Of a DNA stretch of 64,000 nucleotides, positions 19,112 through 28,479 are shown piece after piece. Origin of the DNA: Streptomyces sp. HUAS MG91 (GTDB taxonomy: Bacteria > Actinomycetota > Actinomycetes > Streptomycetales > Streptomycetaceae); NCBI RefSeq assembly GCF_040529335.1, contig NZ_CP159534.1:3162001-3226000 (forward strand). The letters run 5' to 3'. The number at the start of each line of letters is the position of its first letter. The stretch's first letter is position 1. The notes under the pieces were generated by a model. That model worked only from the letters and a program-made list of their open reading frames with translations, made no database searches and had not been told where the DNA came from. The position numbers were made by a program, and so were the translations under genes.

Positions 19112-20010
19112 CCACCATCACTGATGTGACGCCGGTGCCCGCGCCGGCGCCGGCGCCGCCCGGCCCGAAGCGGCGGGGGATGGGGGCCGGCAAGCAACTG
19201 CACGCGGGACCGGTCACGTACGCCGTGCTCGTGCTGTTCGCCGTGATCTCCCTCGCGCCGCTGGTGTGGACGGCGATCGCGGCCTCGCGCACCAACACCC
19301 GGCTCGCGCAGACGCCGCCGCCGTTCTGGTTCGGCGGAAACCTGTTCAAGAACCTGCAGACGGCCTGGGAACAGGCCTCCATGGGCACGGCGATGCTCAA
19401 CTCGGTGATCGTGGCGTCGACCATCACCATCGGTACGGTCGTGTTCTCCACGCTCGCCGGATTCGCCTTCGCCAAGCTGAAGTTCCGGTTCTCCTCGACG
19501 CTGCTGCTGATGACCATCGGCACCATGATGATCCCGCCGCAGCTCGCCGTCGTGCCGCTCTACCTGTGGATGAGCGACCTGGGCTGGTCCAACCAGCTCC
19601 AGACGGTGATCCTGCCGACCCTGGTCAGCGCCTTCGGTACGTTCTTCATGCGGCAGTACCTGGTGCAGGCGCTGCCGACCGAGCTGATCGAGGCGGCGCG
19701 GGTCGACGGTGCGAGCAGCCTGCGGGTCGTGTGGCACGTCGTCTTCCCGGCGGCCCGGCCCGCGATGGCCGTGCTCGGGCTGCTGACCTTCGTCATGGCC
19801 TGGAACGACTTCCTGTGGCCGATCATCGCCCTGAACCAGGAGAACCCGACGGTCCAGGTCGCCCTCAACTCGCTGGGCACCGGCTACATCCCCGACGACT
19901 CCGTGATCATGGCCGGCGCGCTTCTGGGCACGTTGCCGCTGCTCATCGCGTTCTTGCTGTTCGGCAAGCAGATCGTGGGCGGCATCATGCAGGGCGCGGT
20001 GAAGGGGTAG
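19108..20010 (+). CDS. cebG: CebG, cellobiose ABC permease subunit
   Basis: 300 residues, MalG-type permease with six membrane segments. The EAA loop is [21 protein letters not shown], and the C-terminal [19 protein letters not shown] is typical. A short Pro/Ala-rich N-terminal tail precedes helix 1. It pairs with CebF to form the channel. Start is in the ATGA overlap with cebF. A 128-base gap to bglC holds a repeat fragment and a second CebR box. Confidence 0.93.
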   Translation: MTTITDVTPVPAPAPAPPGPKRRGMGAGKQLHAGPVTYAVLVLFAVISLAPLVWTAIAASRTNTRLAQTPPPFWFGGNLFKNLQTAWEQASMGTAMLNSVIVASTITIGTVVFSTLAGFAFAKLKFRFSSTLLLMTIGTMMIPPQLAVVPLYLWMSDLGWSNQLQTVILPTLVSAFGTFFMRQYLVQALPTELIEAARVDGASSLRVVWHVVFPAARPAMAVLGLLTFVMAWNDFLWPIIALNQENPTVQVALNSLGTGYIPDDSVIMAGALLGTLPLLIAFLLFGKQIVGGIMQGAVKG

Positions 20011-20065
20011 CGGGCCTCGCCTTCTCGTCTGCCCCGTTCCTCGACGCGGGCGAGTGCCGGCCCGG

Positions 20066-20095
20066 TGCGCGAGAAGCGGCCACCGGCCCGCACTC
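20066..20095 (-). repeat. Dispersed intergenic repeat, fragment between cebG and bglC
   Basis: GTGCGCGAGAAGCGGCCACC and the following CGGCCCGCA match the 3' arm and flank of the copy at 46400-46502. Only one arm is present. Confidence 0.5.
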
Positions 20096-20125
20096 GCCCC
20101 TCCCTCCGACCTCCTTCCACCCTTA

Positions 20126-20139
20126 TGGGAGCGCTCCTA
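20126..20139 (+). promoter_or_regulatory. Second CebR box, overlapping the bglC start codon
   Basis: TGGGAGCGCTCCTA differs from the perfect CebR palindrome by one base. Its last base is the A of the bglC ATG, so bound CebR would block transcription through the start of bglC even when upstream genes are read. Confidence 0.8.
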
Positions 20140-21590
20140 TGACCACCACTGACAACATTGAGCCCGCCATCACCACAGCCCCCACGGCAGTGACCCGCTT
20201 CCCCGCCGGATTCCTGTGGGGCTCCGCCACCGCCTCGTACCAGATCGAGGGCGCCGTCCGCGAGGACGGCCGCACCCCGTCGATCTGGGACACCTTCAGC
20301 CACACCCCGGGCAAGGTGCTGAACGGGGACACCGGTGACGTCGCCGTGGACCACTACCACCGCTGGCGCGACGACGTGCGGCTGATGGCGGACCTGGGCC
20401 TGACCGCGTACCGCTTCTCCGTGGCCTGGCCGCGGGTGCAGCCGACCGGGCGCGGGCCCGCCGTGCAGCGCGGGCTCGACTTCTACCGGGGCCTGGTCGA
20501 CGAACTGCTCGCGCACGGCATCAAGCCCGTCGCGACCCTGTACCACTGGGACCTGCCGCAGGAGCTGGAGAACGCGGGCGGCTGGCCCGTGCGGGACACC
20601 GCCCACCGGTTCGCGGAGTACGCCACCCTGGTCGGCGAGGCGCTCGGCGACCGGGTCGAGCAGTGGGTGACCCTGAACGAGCCCTGGTGCAGCGCCTTCC
20701 TGGGCTACGGCTCGGGCGTGCACGCGCCGGGCCGCACCGACGGGGCAGCCGCCCTGCGCGCCGCGCACCACCTCAACCTCGGCCACGGTCTGGCCACGTC
20801 GGCGCTGCGCGGCGTCCTGCCCGGCCGCGCGCAGATCGGCCTCAGCCTGAACCCGAGCGTGGTCAGGTCGCTGACCGACGACCCGGCCGACCTGGACGCC
20901 AAGCGCCGGATCGACGCGCTCGCCAACCGGGTCTTCACCGGGCCGCTGCTGAAGGGCGCCTACCCCGAGGACCTGATCGCCGACACCGCGCGCCTCACGG
21001 ACTGGTCGTTCGTGCAGGACGGGGACACCGGGATCATCCACCAGCCGCTGGACTTCATCGGCCTGAACTACTACACGCCCGCCATCGTCTCGGCCCCGCG
21101 CGCCGGTCGGACCGGCCCCCGGCGCGACGGCCACGGCGCCAGCGACCACTCGCCGTGGCCGGGCTCGGAGGAGATCGAGTTCCACCGCGTGAACGAGGAC
21201 GTCACCGCGATGGACTGGCCGGTGGACCCGACCGGCCTGAGCGACCTGCTCCTCGACTACAGCGCGCAGGCGCCCGGCGTTCCCCTCTACGTGACGGAGA
21301 ACGGCGCCGCCTACGAGGACACCGTCGTGGACGGCGCGGTGCACGACCCGGAGCGGGTCCGCTATCTGCACGCCCACCTCGGCGCCGTGCACGACGCGAT
21401 CGCCCGGGGCGCGGACGTCCGCGGCTACTTCCTCTGGTCGCTGCTCGACAACTTCGAATGGGCGTACGGGTACAGCAAGCGGTTCGGCGCGGTCTACGTC
21501 GACTACGAGACGCAGCAGCGCATCCCGAAGTCCAGCGCCACCTGGTACGCACAGGTCGCGCGCAACGGCGGGCTGCCCGCTCAGGACTGA
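20139..21590 (+). CDS. bglC: BglC, GH1 beta-glucosidase
   Basis: 483 residues, intracellular family 1 glycosidase that splits imported cellobiose to glucose. The acid/base Glu is E181 in TLNEPW and the nucleophile is E387 in [30 protein letters not shown] is the family N-terminal signature. No signal peptide, as expected for use after CebEFG uptake. The ATG is part of the second CebR box. An intrinsic terminator follows. Confidence 0.95.
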   Translation: MTTTDNIEPAITTAPTAVTRFPAGFLWGSATASYQIEGAVREDGRTPSIWDTFSHTPGKVLNGDTGDVAVDHYHRWRDDVRLMADLGLTAYRFSVAWPRVQPTGRGPAVQRGLDFYRGLVDELLAHGIKPVATLYHWDLPQELENAGGWPVRDTAHRFAEYATLVGEALGDRVEQWVTLNEPWCSAFLGYGSGVHAPGRTDGAAALRAAHHLNLGHGLATSALRGVLPGRAQIGLSLNPSVVRSLTDDPADLDAKRRIDALANRVFTGPLLKGAYPEDLIADTARLTDWSFVQDGDTGIIHQPLDFIGLNYYTPAIVSAPRAGRTGPRRDGHGASDHSPWPGSEEIEFHRVNEDVTAMDWPVDPTGLSDLLLDYSAQAPGVPLYVTENGAAYEDTVVDGAVHDPERVRYLHAHLGAVHDAIARGADVRGYFLWSLLDNFEWAYGYSKRFGAVYVDYETQQRIPKSSATWYAQVARNGGLPAQD

Positions 21591-21605
21591 CCACGGGCCG
21601 GGGGG

Positions 21606-21664
21606 AAGGGCCGGTACGCCGAACGCCACTCGCGTGGCGGAGCGGCGTACCGGCCCTTATTTTT
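21606..21664 (+). terminator. Intrinsic terminator after bglC
   Basis: 16-base arms 21606-21621 and 21643-21658 are perfectly complementary, with a smaller inner stem (GCCAC/GTGGC) and ATTTTT directly after. Closes the ceb operon. Confidence 0.85.
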
Positions 21665-21717
21665 CGGCTATGCCCGATAACTCACATATGTCCGCCCACG
21701 AGAGCCACTGAGCCGCC

Positions 21718-23394
21718 ATGGGGGTACTCAAGGACCACCCGGAACTCGTCCTGTTCGTGAGCCTCGCGCTCGGCTACCTCGTCGGGAAGCTGCGCGTGGG
21801 ACCGCTCACCCTGGGCGGCATCTGCGGCACCCTGATCGTCTCGCTGCTGCTGGGCGCCTGGACCAAGGCGCAGGTCTCCGACGACGTGAAGACCGTGTTC
21901 TTCGCGCTGTTCATCTTCGCGCTCGGCTACATGGCCGGGCCTCAGTTCTTCCGGAACCTGAACAAGAAGTCGCTGCGCTTCTTCGTGCTCTGCGGCATCG
22001 AGCTGGTCTGTGTCCTCGGCATCGCCTTCGGCCTCGCCAAGTGGTTCGACCTGGACGTCGGCACGGCCTCCGGCATCCTGGCCGGCGCGGCCACCGAGTC
22101 CGCCGTGGTCGGCACCGCGACCGAGTCCATCGGCAAGCTGAGCAATCTGACCGCCTCGCAGATCACCGAGTACCAGGGCAACGTCGCCACCGCGTACACG
22201 GTCTGCTACCTCTTCGGCCTGATCACGATCGTGCTCTACACGAGCCAGATCATGCCGATGATCCTCCGCATCAACCTGCGCGACGCCGCCCGCGAGCTGT
22301 GGGAGAAGACCCGCAGCAGCGGCAGCCTGGAGGCGGACGAGCGTCCGGCGCTGCCGGGCATGGTGGGCCGCACCTATCTGGTGACGACCGCCGACGGCCG
22401 CACGGTCAGCGATCTCCAGGACCATCTCGACGAGCGGGTGACGATCGAGAACGTCAAGCGCGGCAGCAAGATCCTCACCGTCACGCCGGAGCTGGAACTC
22501 ACCCTTTCGGACCTGGTGCTCCTGGTCGGCCGGCGGGCCAACGTGATCGAGGCCGGCCGGCTGATCGGCCCCGAGACCCCGGGCGTGCCCGGACTCGACT
22601 CGCCGCTCGCCAGCCGCGAGGTCTCCATCACCGACAAGGCGCTCGACGGCAAGACGGTCGACGAGCTCCAGCGGGCCAACCCCGAGTTCCTCCAGGACGG
22701 CGTCTACGTCACCGACGTGACCCGCGGCGACACCGACATCCCGGCCAACGGCGACACGGTGCTGCACCGCGGTGACGTGCTCACCCTGGTCGGCGCCCGC
22801 TCGGGCCTGAACAAGCTGGTCGCCAAGATCGGCTCGGTGGTCAAGAACGACGCCACCGACTTCATCTACCTGGGCCTCGGCATCGCCGCCGGTTCGCTGC
22901 TCGGGCAGATCGTGGTCAAGTTCGGCGACGTGCCGCTGTCGCTCGGCACGGGCGGCGGCTGTCTGGTCTCCGGCCTGCTGTTCGGCTGGTTCCGCTCGCG
23001 GTCGCAGACCTTCGGCGCGTTCCCGCCGCAGGCCGCCTCCACGATCAAGGACATGGGGCTGGCCGTCTTCATCGCCTGTACGGGCCTGGTGTCCGGGCCG
23101 CAGGCCTGGCCGCTGCTCAAGGAGTACGGGGCGCTGCTGCCGTTCGCCGGGATCGCGATGGTGCTGATCCCCGCCACGATCTCGCTGTTCGTCGGGCGGC
23201 GACTGCTGAAGATCGAGAAGCCGCTGCTGATCGGCGCCATCGCCGGACAGCAGTGCTCGACACCCGCGATCACCGCCGTCACCCAGGTGGCGCAGTCGTC
23301 GGTGCCGCTGCTCGGCTACACGATCACCTACGCCCTCTCCAACTTCCTGCTCCCCCTGACGGGCCCCCTGCTCGTCGGCGTACTCGGCCACTGA
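21718..23394 (+). CDS. Aspartate:alanine antiporter (AspT/AAE family), first copy
   Basis: 558 residues. Two hydrophobic blocks (about residues 1-185 and 385-558) flank a cytoplasmic region with two TrkA-C/RCK-C-like domains (VGRTYLVTTADGRTVSDLQ and SREVSITDKALDGKTVDEL), the AspT/YidE layout. The expected reaction is electrogenic exchange of external aspartate for internal alanine. Conserved segments include ALGYMAGPQFFRNL and AGAATESAVVGTATESIG. The ATG at 21718 has a weak ribosome-binding site and follows a 7-codon in-frame mini-ORF (21688-21711). First gene of a three-gene operon. Confidence 0.88.
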   Translation: MGVLKDHPELVLFVSLALGYLVGKLRVGPLTLGGICGTLIVSLLLGAWTKAQVSDDVKTVFFALFIFALGYMAGPQFFRNLNKKSLRFFVLCGIELVCVLGIAFGLAKWFDLDVGTASGILAGAATESAVVGTATESIGKLSNLTASQITEYQGNVATAYTVCYLFGLITIVLYTSQIMPMILRINLRDAARELWEKTRSSGSLEADERPALPGMVGRTYLVTTADGRTVSDLQDHLDERVTIENVKRGSKILTVTPELELTLSDLVLLVGRRANVIEAGRLIGPETPGVPGLDSPLASREVSITDKALDGKTVDELQRANPEFLQDGVYVTDVTRGDTDIPANGDTVLHRGDVLTLVGARSGLNKLVAKIGSVVKNDATDFIYLGLGIAAGSLLGQIVVKFGDVPLSLGTGGGCLVSGLLFGWFRSRSQTFGAFPPQAASTIKDMGLAVFIACTGLVSGPQAWPLLKEYGALLPFAGIAMVLIPATISLFVGRRLLKIEKPLLIGAIAGQQCSTPAITAVTQVAQSSVPLLGYTITYALSNFLLPLTGPLLVGVLGH

Positions 23395-23404
23395 GAGGCA
23401 AGCA

Positions 23405-25108
23405 GTGATCGACTTCCTCAACCGGAACATCTTCCAGCCCCACCCCGAACTGCTGGTCTTCATCACCGTCGCGATCGGCTTCCTCTTCGGGAAGATCCGC
23501 TACAAGGCGATCGCGCTCGGCGCCGTCACCGGCTGTCTGGTGGCGGGGCTGCTCCTCGGCGCCCAGTTCAAGGTGACGATCGACGGGACCGTGAAGAACC
23601 TGTTCTTCACGATGTTCCTGTTCGCCCTCGGCTACAAGGTCGGCCCGCAGTTCTTCCGCGGCCTGAAGAAGGACGGCCTGCCGCAGGTCGTCAACGCGAT
23701 CGTCGTCTGCGTCACCGGCCTGCTGGTCTGCTGGGGCTTCGCGGCCCTGCTCGGCTACGGTCCCGGGCTCAGCGCCGGTCTGCTCGGCGGGGCCCTCACC
23801 CAGTCCGCGGTGATCGGTGTCGCGCAGGACGCCATCGGCAACCTGCCGGGCCTGTCCTCGGCCCAGGTCAAGGACGAGAGCAACCTCGTCGCCATCGGGT
23901 ACGCGGTGACGTACCCGCTCGGCACGATCCTGTGCGCGATGCTGCTCGCCAACGTCCTGCCGAAGCTGTACCGCAAGGACCTGGCGGCCGAGTCGGCGGC
24001 GCTGGCCAAGGAGCTGGACGCGCCGGACGACAACCCGGACCTCAACGAGGGCTACTACGAGGTCGTGCTGCGGGCCTACACGATCCAGCGCCCGGACGTC
24101 GTCGGCCGCACCATCGACGACTTCGAGCAGCAGCAACAGCAGCTCGGCCACCGCATCTACATCACGCGGGTGCGCCGCGACGGGCAGATCCTCGACCACG
24201 ACCAGCAGACGGTGCTGCGCGAGGGCGATGTCGTGGCGCTGAGCGCGCTGCGCGGCTCGCTCGTCGACTACGACGCCCGTACGCACATCGGCGGCGAGAC
24301 CGACGACGTCGAACTGCTCGGCTACCAGACCGAGACGCTGCACGTCGTCGCCTCGGAGAAGGCCCAGCTCGGCAAGACGGTCGCCGATCTGCGCAAGGAG
24401 CCGTTCATGGTCGGCGTCTACATCGACAAGATCTACCGCTCCGGCGCCGACTTCCCGTACCGCCTCTCCTCGAAGATCGAGCGCGGCGACACCCTGATCC
24501 TGACCGGGCCCAAGCGGCTGGTCGACCCGGCGGGCGCGGCGATCGGCAAGCCGGTCCCGACGTCGTTCGCGACCGACATGATCTGGGTCGGCCTCGGCAT
24601 CTTCCTCGGCGGCTGCATCGGCATCCCGGCGCTGACCGCGGGCGGCGTGCCGATCTCGCTGTCCACCTCGGGCGGCGCGCTGATCATGGGCCTGATCTTC
24701 GGCTGGATCCGCGGCAAGTACCCGACGTACGGCAACGTGCCGCCCGGCGCCCAGTGGTTCATGGACACGCTCGGCCTGTGCCTGTTCGTCGCGGTCGTCG
24801 GCATCAACGCGGGCCCGAGCTTCACCTCCGGCCTGTCGACGGCGGGCTGGGGGCTGCTGATCTTCGGCGCGGTGGCGACCGTGATCCCGCTGATCGTCGG
24901 CTTCCTGGTCGGCCACTACATCCAGAAGATCCGCTTCCCGATCCTGATGGGCGTCCTCGCGGGCGGCCAGACCACTACGGCGGCCATCGGCGCGATCAAC
25001 GAGTCGTCCAGATCCCAGGTGCCGACGCTCGGCTACACGATCCCGTACGCCGTCGGGAACGTGCTGCTGACCATCTGGGGCGCCGTGATCGTCCTCCTCC
25101 ACCACTGA
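23405..25108 (+). CDS. aspT: Aspartate:alanine antiporter (AspT/AAE family), second copy
   Basis: 567 residues with the same layout as its upstream neighbour: N-terminal membrane block with ALGYKVGPQFFRGL, two RCK-C-like domains, and a C-terminal membrane block with GVLAGGQTTTAAIGAINE. The GTG start is 10 bases after the previous stop, with AGAGG upstream. The two proteins are clearly paralogous but diverged, so they may form a heterodimer or have different substrates. It lies directly before the decarboxylase gene, as in aspT-aspD systems, so this copy is the better aspT candidate. Confidence 0.9.
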   Translation: MIDFLNRNIFQPHPELLVFITVAIGFLFGKIRYKAIALGAVTGCLVAGLLLGAQFKVTIDGTVKNLFFTMFLFALGYKVGPQFFRGLKKDGLPQVVNAIVVCVTGLLVCWGFAALLGYGPGLSAGLLGGALTQSAVIGVAQDAIGNLPGLSSAQVKDESNLVAIGYAVTYPLGTILCAMLLANVLPKLYRKDLAAESAALAKELDAPDDNPDLNEGYYEVVLRAYTIQRPDVVGRTIDDFEQQQQQLGHRIYITRVRRDGQILDHDQQTVLREGDVVALSALRGSLVDYDARTHIGGETDDVELLGYQTETLHVVASEKAQLGKTVADLRKEPFMVGVYIDKIYRSGADFPYRLSSKIERGDTLILTGPKRLVDPAGAAIGKPVPTSFATDMIWVGLGIFLGGCIGIPALTAGGVPISLSTSGGALIMGLIFGWIRGKYPTYGNVPPGAQWFMDTLGLCLFVAVVGINAGPSFTSGLSTAGWGLLIFGAVATVIPLIVGFLVGHYIQKIRFPILMGVLAGGQTTTAAIGAINESSRSQVPTLGYTIPYAVGNVLLTIWGAVIVLLHH

Positions 25109-25145
25109 GCCCCGCCCCTGAGCACCGTAAGGAAGCAGAGACCTC

Positions 25146-26795
25146 ATGCCGAAGACGAACCTGACCCGCGAGCAGATCAAGAGCTACGCCCAGCTCTCCC
25201 CCTTCGAGCTGAAGAACATCTTCATCGACCTGGCCAAGGAGGCGCAGGCCGACCAGCCCGGCCAGAAGGACAAGTCGAGCGTCCAGATGCTCAACGCGGG
25301 CCGCGGCAACCCGAACTGGACCGCGACCGGCCCCCGTGAGGCGTTCTACGCGCTCGGCTACTTCTCCCTGGAGGAGTCGCGCCGGGTGTGGACGGCCGAC
25401 AACCTCGGCGGCATGCCGGAGGAGAAGGGCTCCTACGAGCGCTTCGACACGTTCGTGCGCCGCCACCCGGACCTGCCCGGCATCGAGATGCTCGCCCAGT
25501 GCGTGCAGCTGGGCATCCAGCGGTTCGGGTTCGACAAGGACGCCTTCGTGCACGAGCTGACCGACAGCTCGATCGGCGACAACTACCCGGTGCCGGACCG
25601 GATCCTGCACCACACGCAGGAGATCGTGCGCGGCTACATCGCCGACGAGATGTTCGCGAAGAAGCCGCCGGCCGGTGACATCTCGTACTTCGCGACCGAG
25701 GGCGGCACCGCCGCCATGTGCTACATCTTCGACTCGCTCATGAAGAACGGGATCCTGCACAAGGGCGACAAGATCGCCCTGATGGTGCCGGTCTTCACGC
25801 CGTACATCGAGATCCCCGAGCTGGACACGTACGAGTTCGACGTCACGTACGTCCAGGCCAACATGTTCGCCGAGGCGGGCGTGCGCGAGTGGCGCTACCC
25901 GACCGAGGAGGTCGCCAAGCTGGAGGACCCGGAGATCAAGCTGGTCTGCCTGGTCAACCCCTCCAACCCGCCCTCCCTCGCCCTGTCGCAGCGCGTCGCG
26001 AACCAGATCAAGGACATCGTCTCGACGAAGAACCCGAACCTGCTGATCGTCACCGACGACGTGTACGGCACGTTCGTGGAGGGCTTCCGCTCCATCGCCG
26101 CGGACCTGCCGCGCAACACGCTGCTCGTGTACTCGTACTCGAAGCACTACGGCTGCACCGGCTGGCGGCTCGGTGTCATCGGGCTGCACGACGACAACGT
26201 GATCGACGAGCTGATCGCGGGGCTCCCGGCGGCGGAGAAGGAGCGCCTGAACAAGCGGTACGGATCGCTCACCCTGGAGCCCGAGAAGATCAGGTTCATC
26301 GACCGGCTGGTCGCCGACTCCCGTCAGGTGGCGCTCAACCACACGGCGGGCCTCTCGCTCCCCCAGCAGGTCATGCTCGGCCTCTTCTCGCTCTTCGACA
26401 TGCTGGAGGAGGGCCAGGCGTACAAGGAGAAGATCCGCGGGATCGTCCAGCAGCGCCTCGAACTCCTCCTGGAGGGCGCCCGGATGAAGGTCGCCGAGGA
26501 CCCGCGCCGCGCCGGGTACTACATCGAGCTGGACCTGATGGCGCAGGCCGAGCTGGAGCACGGCGAGGAGTTCGCGGCCTTCCTGAAGAAGGAGTTCGAG
26601 CCCGTCGACCCGCTGTTCCGCCTCGCCCAGCAGACGGGCGTGGTGCTCCTGAACGGCGGCGGGTTCGAGGGCCCGGAGTGGTCGGTGCGCGTCTCGCTCG
26701 CCAACCTCGACGACCTGGACTACCTGAAGATCGGCCACCACCTGCGGGCGATCTTCGACGGCTACGCGGCGGAGTGGCGGGCCGCGCAGGGCTGA
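25146..26795 (+). CDS. aspD: AspD, aspartate 4-decarboxylase / aminotransferase
   Basis: 549 residues. PLP enzyme converting L-aspartate to L-alanine and CO2, with side transaminase activity; the length matches AspD and exceeds ordinary fold-I aminotransferases. Key segments are NAGRGNPNW near residue 55, VNPSNPPS, VTDDVYGTF, and YSYSKHYGCTGWRLG, whose SxxK lysine binds PLP. The two antiporter genes are immediately upstream. Together they can run the known cycle: aspartate in, proton-consuming decarboxylation, alanine out. Confidence 0.94.
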   Translation: MPKTNLTREQIKSYAQLSPFELKNIFIDLAKEAQADQPGQKDKSSVQMLNAGRGNPNWTATGPREAFYALGYFSLEESRRVWTADNLGGMPEEKGSYERFDTFVRRHPDLPGIEMLAQCVQLGIQRFGFDKDAFVHELTDSSIGDNYPVPDRILHHTQEIVRGYIADEMFAKKPPAGDISYFATEGGTAAMCYIFDSLMKNGILHKGDKIALMVPVFTPYIEIPELDTYEFDVTYVQANMFAEAGVREWRYPTEEVAKLEDPEIKLVCLVNPSNPPSLALSQRVANQIKDIVSTKNPNLLIVTDDVYGTFVEGFRSIAADLPRNTLLVYSYSKHYGCTGWRLGVIGLHDDNVIDELIAGLPAAEKERLNKRYGSLTLEPEKIRFIDRLVADSRQVALNHTAGLSLPQQVMLGLFSLFDMLEEGQAYKEKIRGIVQQRLELLLEGARMKVAEDPRRAGYYIELDLMAQAELEHGEEFAAFLKKEFEPVDPLFRLAQQTGVVLLNGGGFEGPEWSVRVSLANLDDLDYLKIGHHLRAIFDGYAAEWRAAQG

Positions 26796-26803
26796 CGTCG
26801 GTC

Positions 26804-26847
26804 AGCCCCGGCCGGGTGGGGGACTCCGCAGAGCGCCGGCCGGGGCT
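26804..26847. terminator. Terminator between convergent aspD and chitinase genes
   Basis: AGCCCCGGCCGG at 26804-26815 pairs exactly with 26836-26847 across a 20-base loop. No T-tract; suits either direction. Confidence 0.6.
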
Positions 26848-26885
26848 GCAACCCCCGTATTCCAGTGGTCAGTTGAAGGCGGCGC

Positions 26886-28370
26886 CTACTTGAAGGCCGC
26901 GAACGCCTTCTGGAACGCGTTCGCCGACTGCTCGATCGAGCTGCAGGTCGGCTGCGCCGAGTTCGAGGCGCCCCCGTCGCACTGCTTGTCGCGGGTGGCC
27001 GACCACATCGACAGGCCGCCCAGGCCCTTGGCCTTGGCGAAAGAGACGAGCTGGGTGGCGTCGTCGACCTTGAAGACCTCCGACGAGACGTCGTTGACGC
27101 CGATCATCGGGGTGATCGCGACGGCCTTCCAGGCGGCCGCGTCGGACAGGCCCAGCGCGGTCTTGATCTGCGCCTGCGTGGCGGTCGCGGCCTGCTCGGC
27201 GTAGGTGCCCATGTCGCCGCTGTACGACGCCCCGTAGTCCATCGCCATGATGTTGACGAGGTCGGTCTTCACGCCGTTGTCCTTGGCGTTCTTCAGGAAG
27301 TTCACGCCGTCGGAGGTCAGGCCCTCGGGCATCACCGGCAGGGTGAAGGAGACGTTCAGGTCCGTGTTGTTCTTCTGGAGCGTCGCGATCGCCTTGGCCC
27401 GCTCGGTGTTCGCGGCCGTGTCCGGCAGCGCGCCGCCCTCGACGTCGAAGTCGACCTTGGTGAGCTTGAACTGGTCGATGACCTTCTGGTACGCCGCCGC
27501 CAGGTCGGACGCCGAGGAGCAGGCCTGCGCCAGCTCGGTGCCCGAGGCGCCGCCGAAGGAGACCCGGACGTCACCGCCGGCGGACCGCAGGTCGCCTATC
27601 TGCGCGGCCACTTCGTCGCTGCCGAGGTCGGTGACGCCGCCCCACTTCGGGGCGCAGGTGCCGCCGGAGGTGATGAAGGCGAGGTTGTACTCCTTGACGC
27701 CGGTGGCCTTGGAGGCGGCGACCAGGTCGAACTTCGGGTAGAGCGAGGTGTCGACGTACGGGGCGAAGGCGGCGCCGCTCGCGGCGGACCCGGAGCCCGA
27801 ACCGGAGCCGGACGACTGCGAGGGGCTCGCCGAGGAAGTGGCCGTCTTCGTCGGCTCGGCGCTCTGCGAGGCCGACGCGGAGGCGGTCGGGGACGGGGTC
27901 GCCGACCCGGTCGGGCGGCCGCTCGGCTCCGGGGTGGCGCCCTCGTCGACGGAACACGCGGTGTCGTCGATCTTGCAGCCGGTCGGGGCGGCGTCACCGG
28001 CGACGACGAAACCGACGGTCACGGACTTGCCGGGCGCGATGCCCGCCTTGTCCCAGGAGGCGGGGGTGACGGTGACGTGCTGCCCGTCGGTCTTCGACTC
28101 GGCGTTCCACAGCGAGCCGAGCTTCGCGCCCTTGGGCAGGTCGAACTCCAGGGTCCAGCCGGACCGGGCCGCGTCCGTGTCGTTGGTGATGACGTACTGG
28201 CCGGTGTAACCGCCCGACCAGCTGCTGGTCTTGGTGAACGCGGCACCGACCGAGGCCGCCGACGCGGTGGAGGTGAGGAAGAACGCGCCGCCGCCCACCA
28301 CGGCCGCGGTGACCACCGCGCCGATGGCCTTGTTCCTGCCGCTGATCCTGCGCCGGTGCGTGCTGCTCAT
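26886..28370 (-). CDS. Secreted chitinase, CBM2 plus GH18
   Basis: 494 residues. Sec signal with n-region MSSTHRRRISGRNK and cleavage after TASA near residue 38. Residues about 39-140 are a CBM2-type carbohydrate-binding module (WSGGYTGQYVITNDT). A ~60-residue Ser/Thr/Pro linker follows, then a GH18 domain with SFGGASG and KVDFDVEGG, whose final E is the catalytic acid. It lacks the Gly of the classic DGxDxDxE but keeps D-x-D-x-E, as in small bacterial GH18 enzymes. It cuts chitin outside the cell. A near-match to a DasR operator lies about 140 bases upstream. Confidence 0.9.
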   Translation of the reverse strand: MSSTHRRRISGRNKAIGAVVTAAVVGGGAFFLTSTASAASVGAAFTKTSSWSGGYTGQYVITNDTDAARSGWTLEFDLPKGAKLGSLWNAESKTDGQHVTVTPASWDKAGIAPGKSVTVGFVVAGDAAPTGCKIDDTACSVDEGATPEPSGRPTGSATPSPTASASASQSAEPTKTATSSASPSQSSGSGSGSGSAASGAAFAPYVDTSLYPKFDLVAASKATGVKEYNLAFITSGGTCAPKWGGVTDLGSDEVAAQIGDLRSAGGDVRVSFGGASGTELAQACSSASDLAAAYQKVIDQFKLTKVDFDVEGGALPDTAANTERAKAIATLQKNNTDLNVSFTLPVMPEGLTSDGVNFLKNAKDNGVKTDLVNIMAMDYGASYSGDMGTYAEQAATATQAQIKTALGLSDAAAWKAVAITPMIGVNDVSSEVFKVDDATQLVSFAKAKGLGGLSMWSATRDKQCDGGASNSAQPTCSSIEQSANAFQKAFAAFK

Positions 28371-28479
28371 GACGTGCCTGCCTTAGCGATACGGGGTGTT
28401 GGGGGTGAGCAGCACGCTAGCGATCAGGAACCCGTCAATTCGGGCAAGAAGGAAGGCAGTTGCGGATCTTAGGGTTGGC

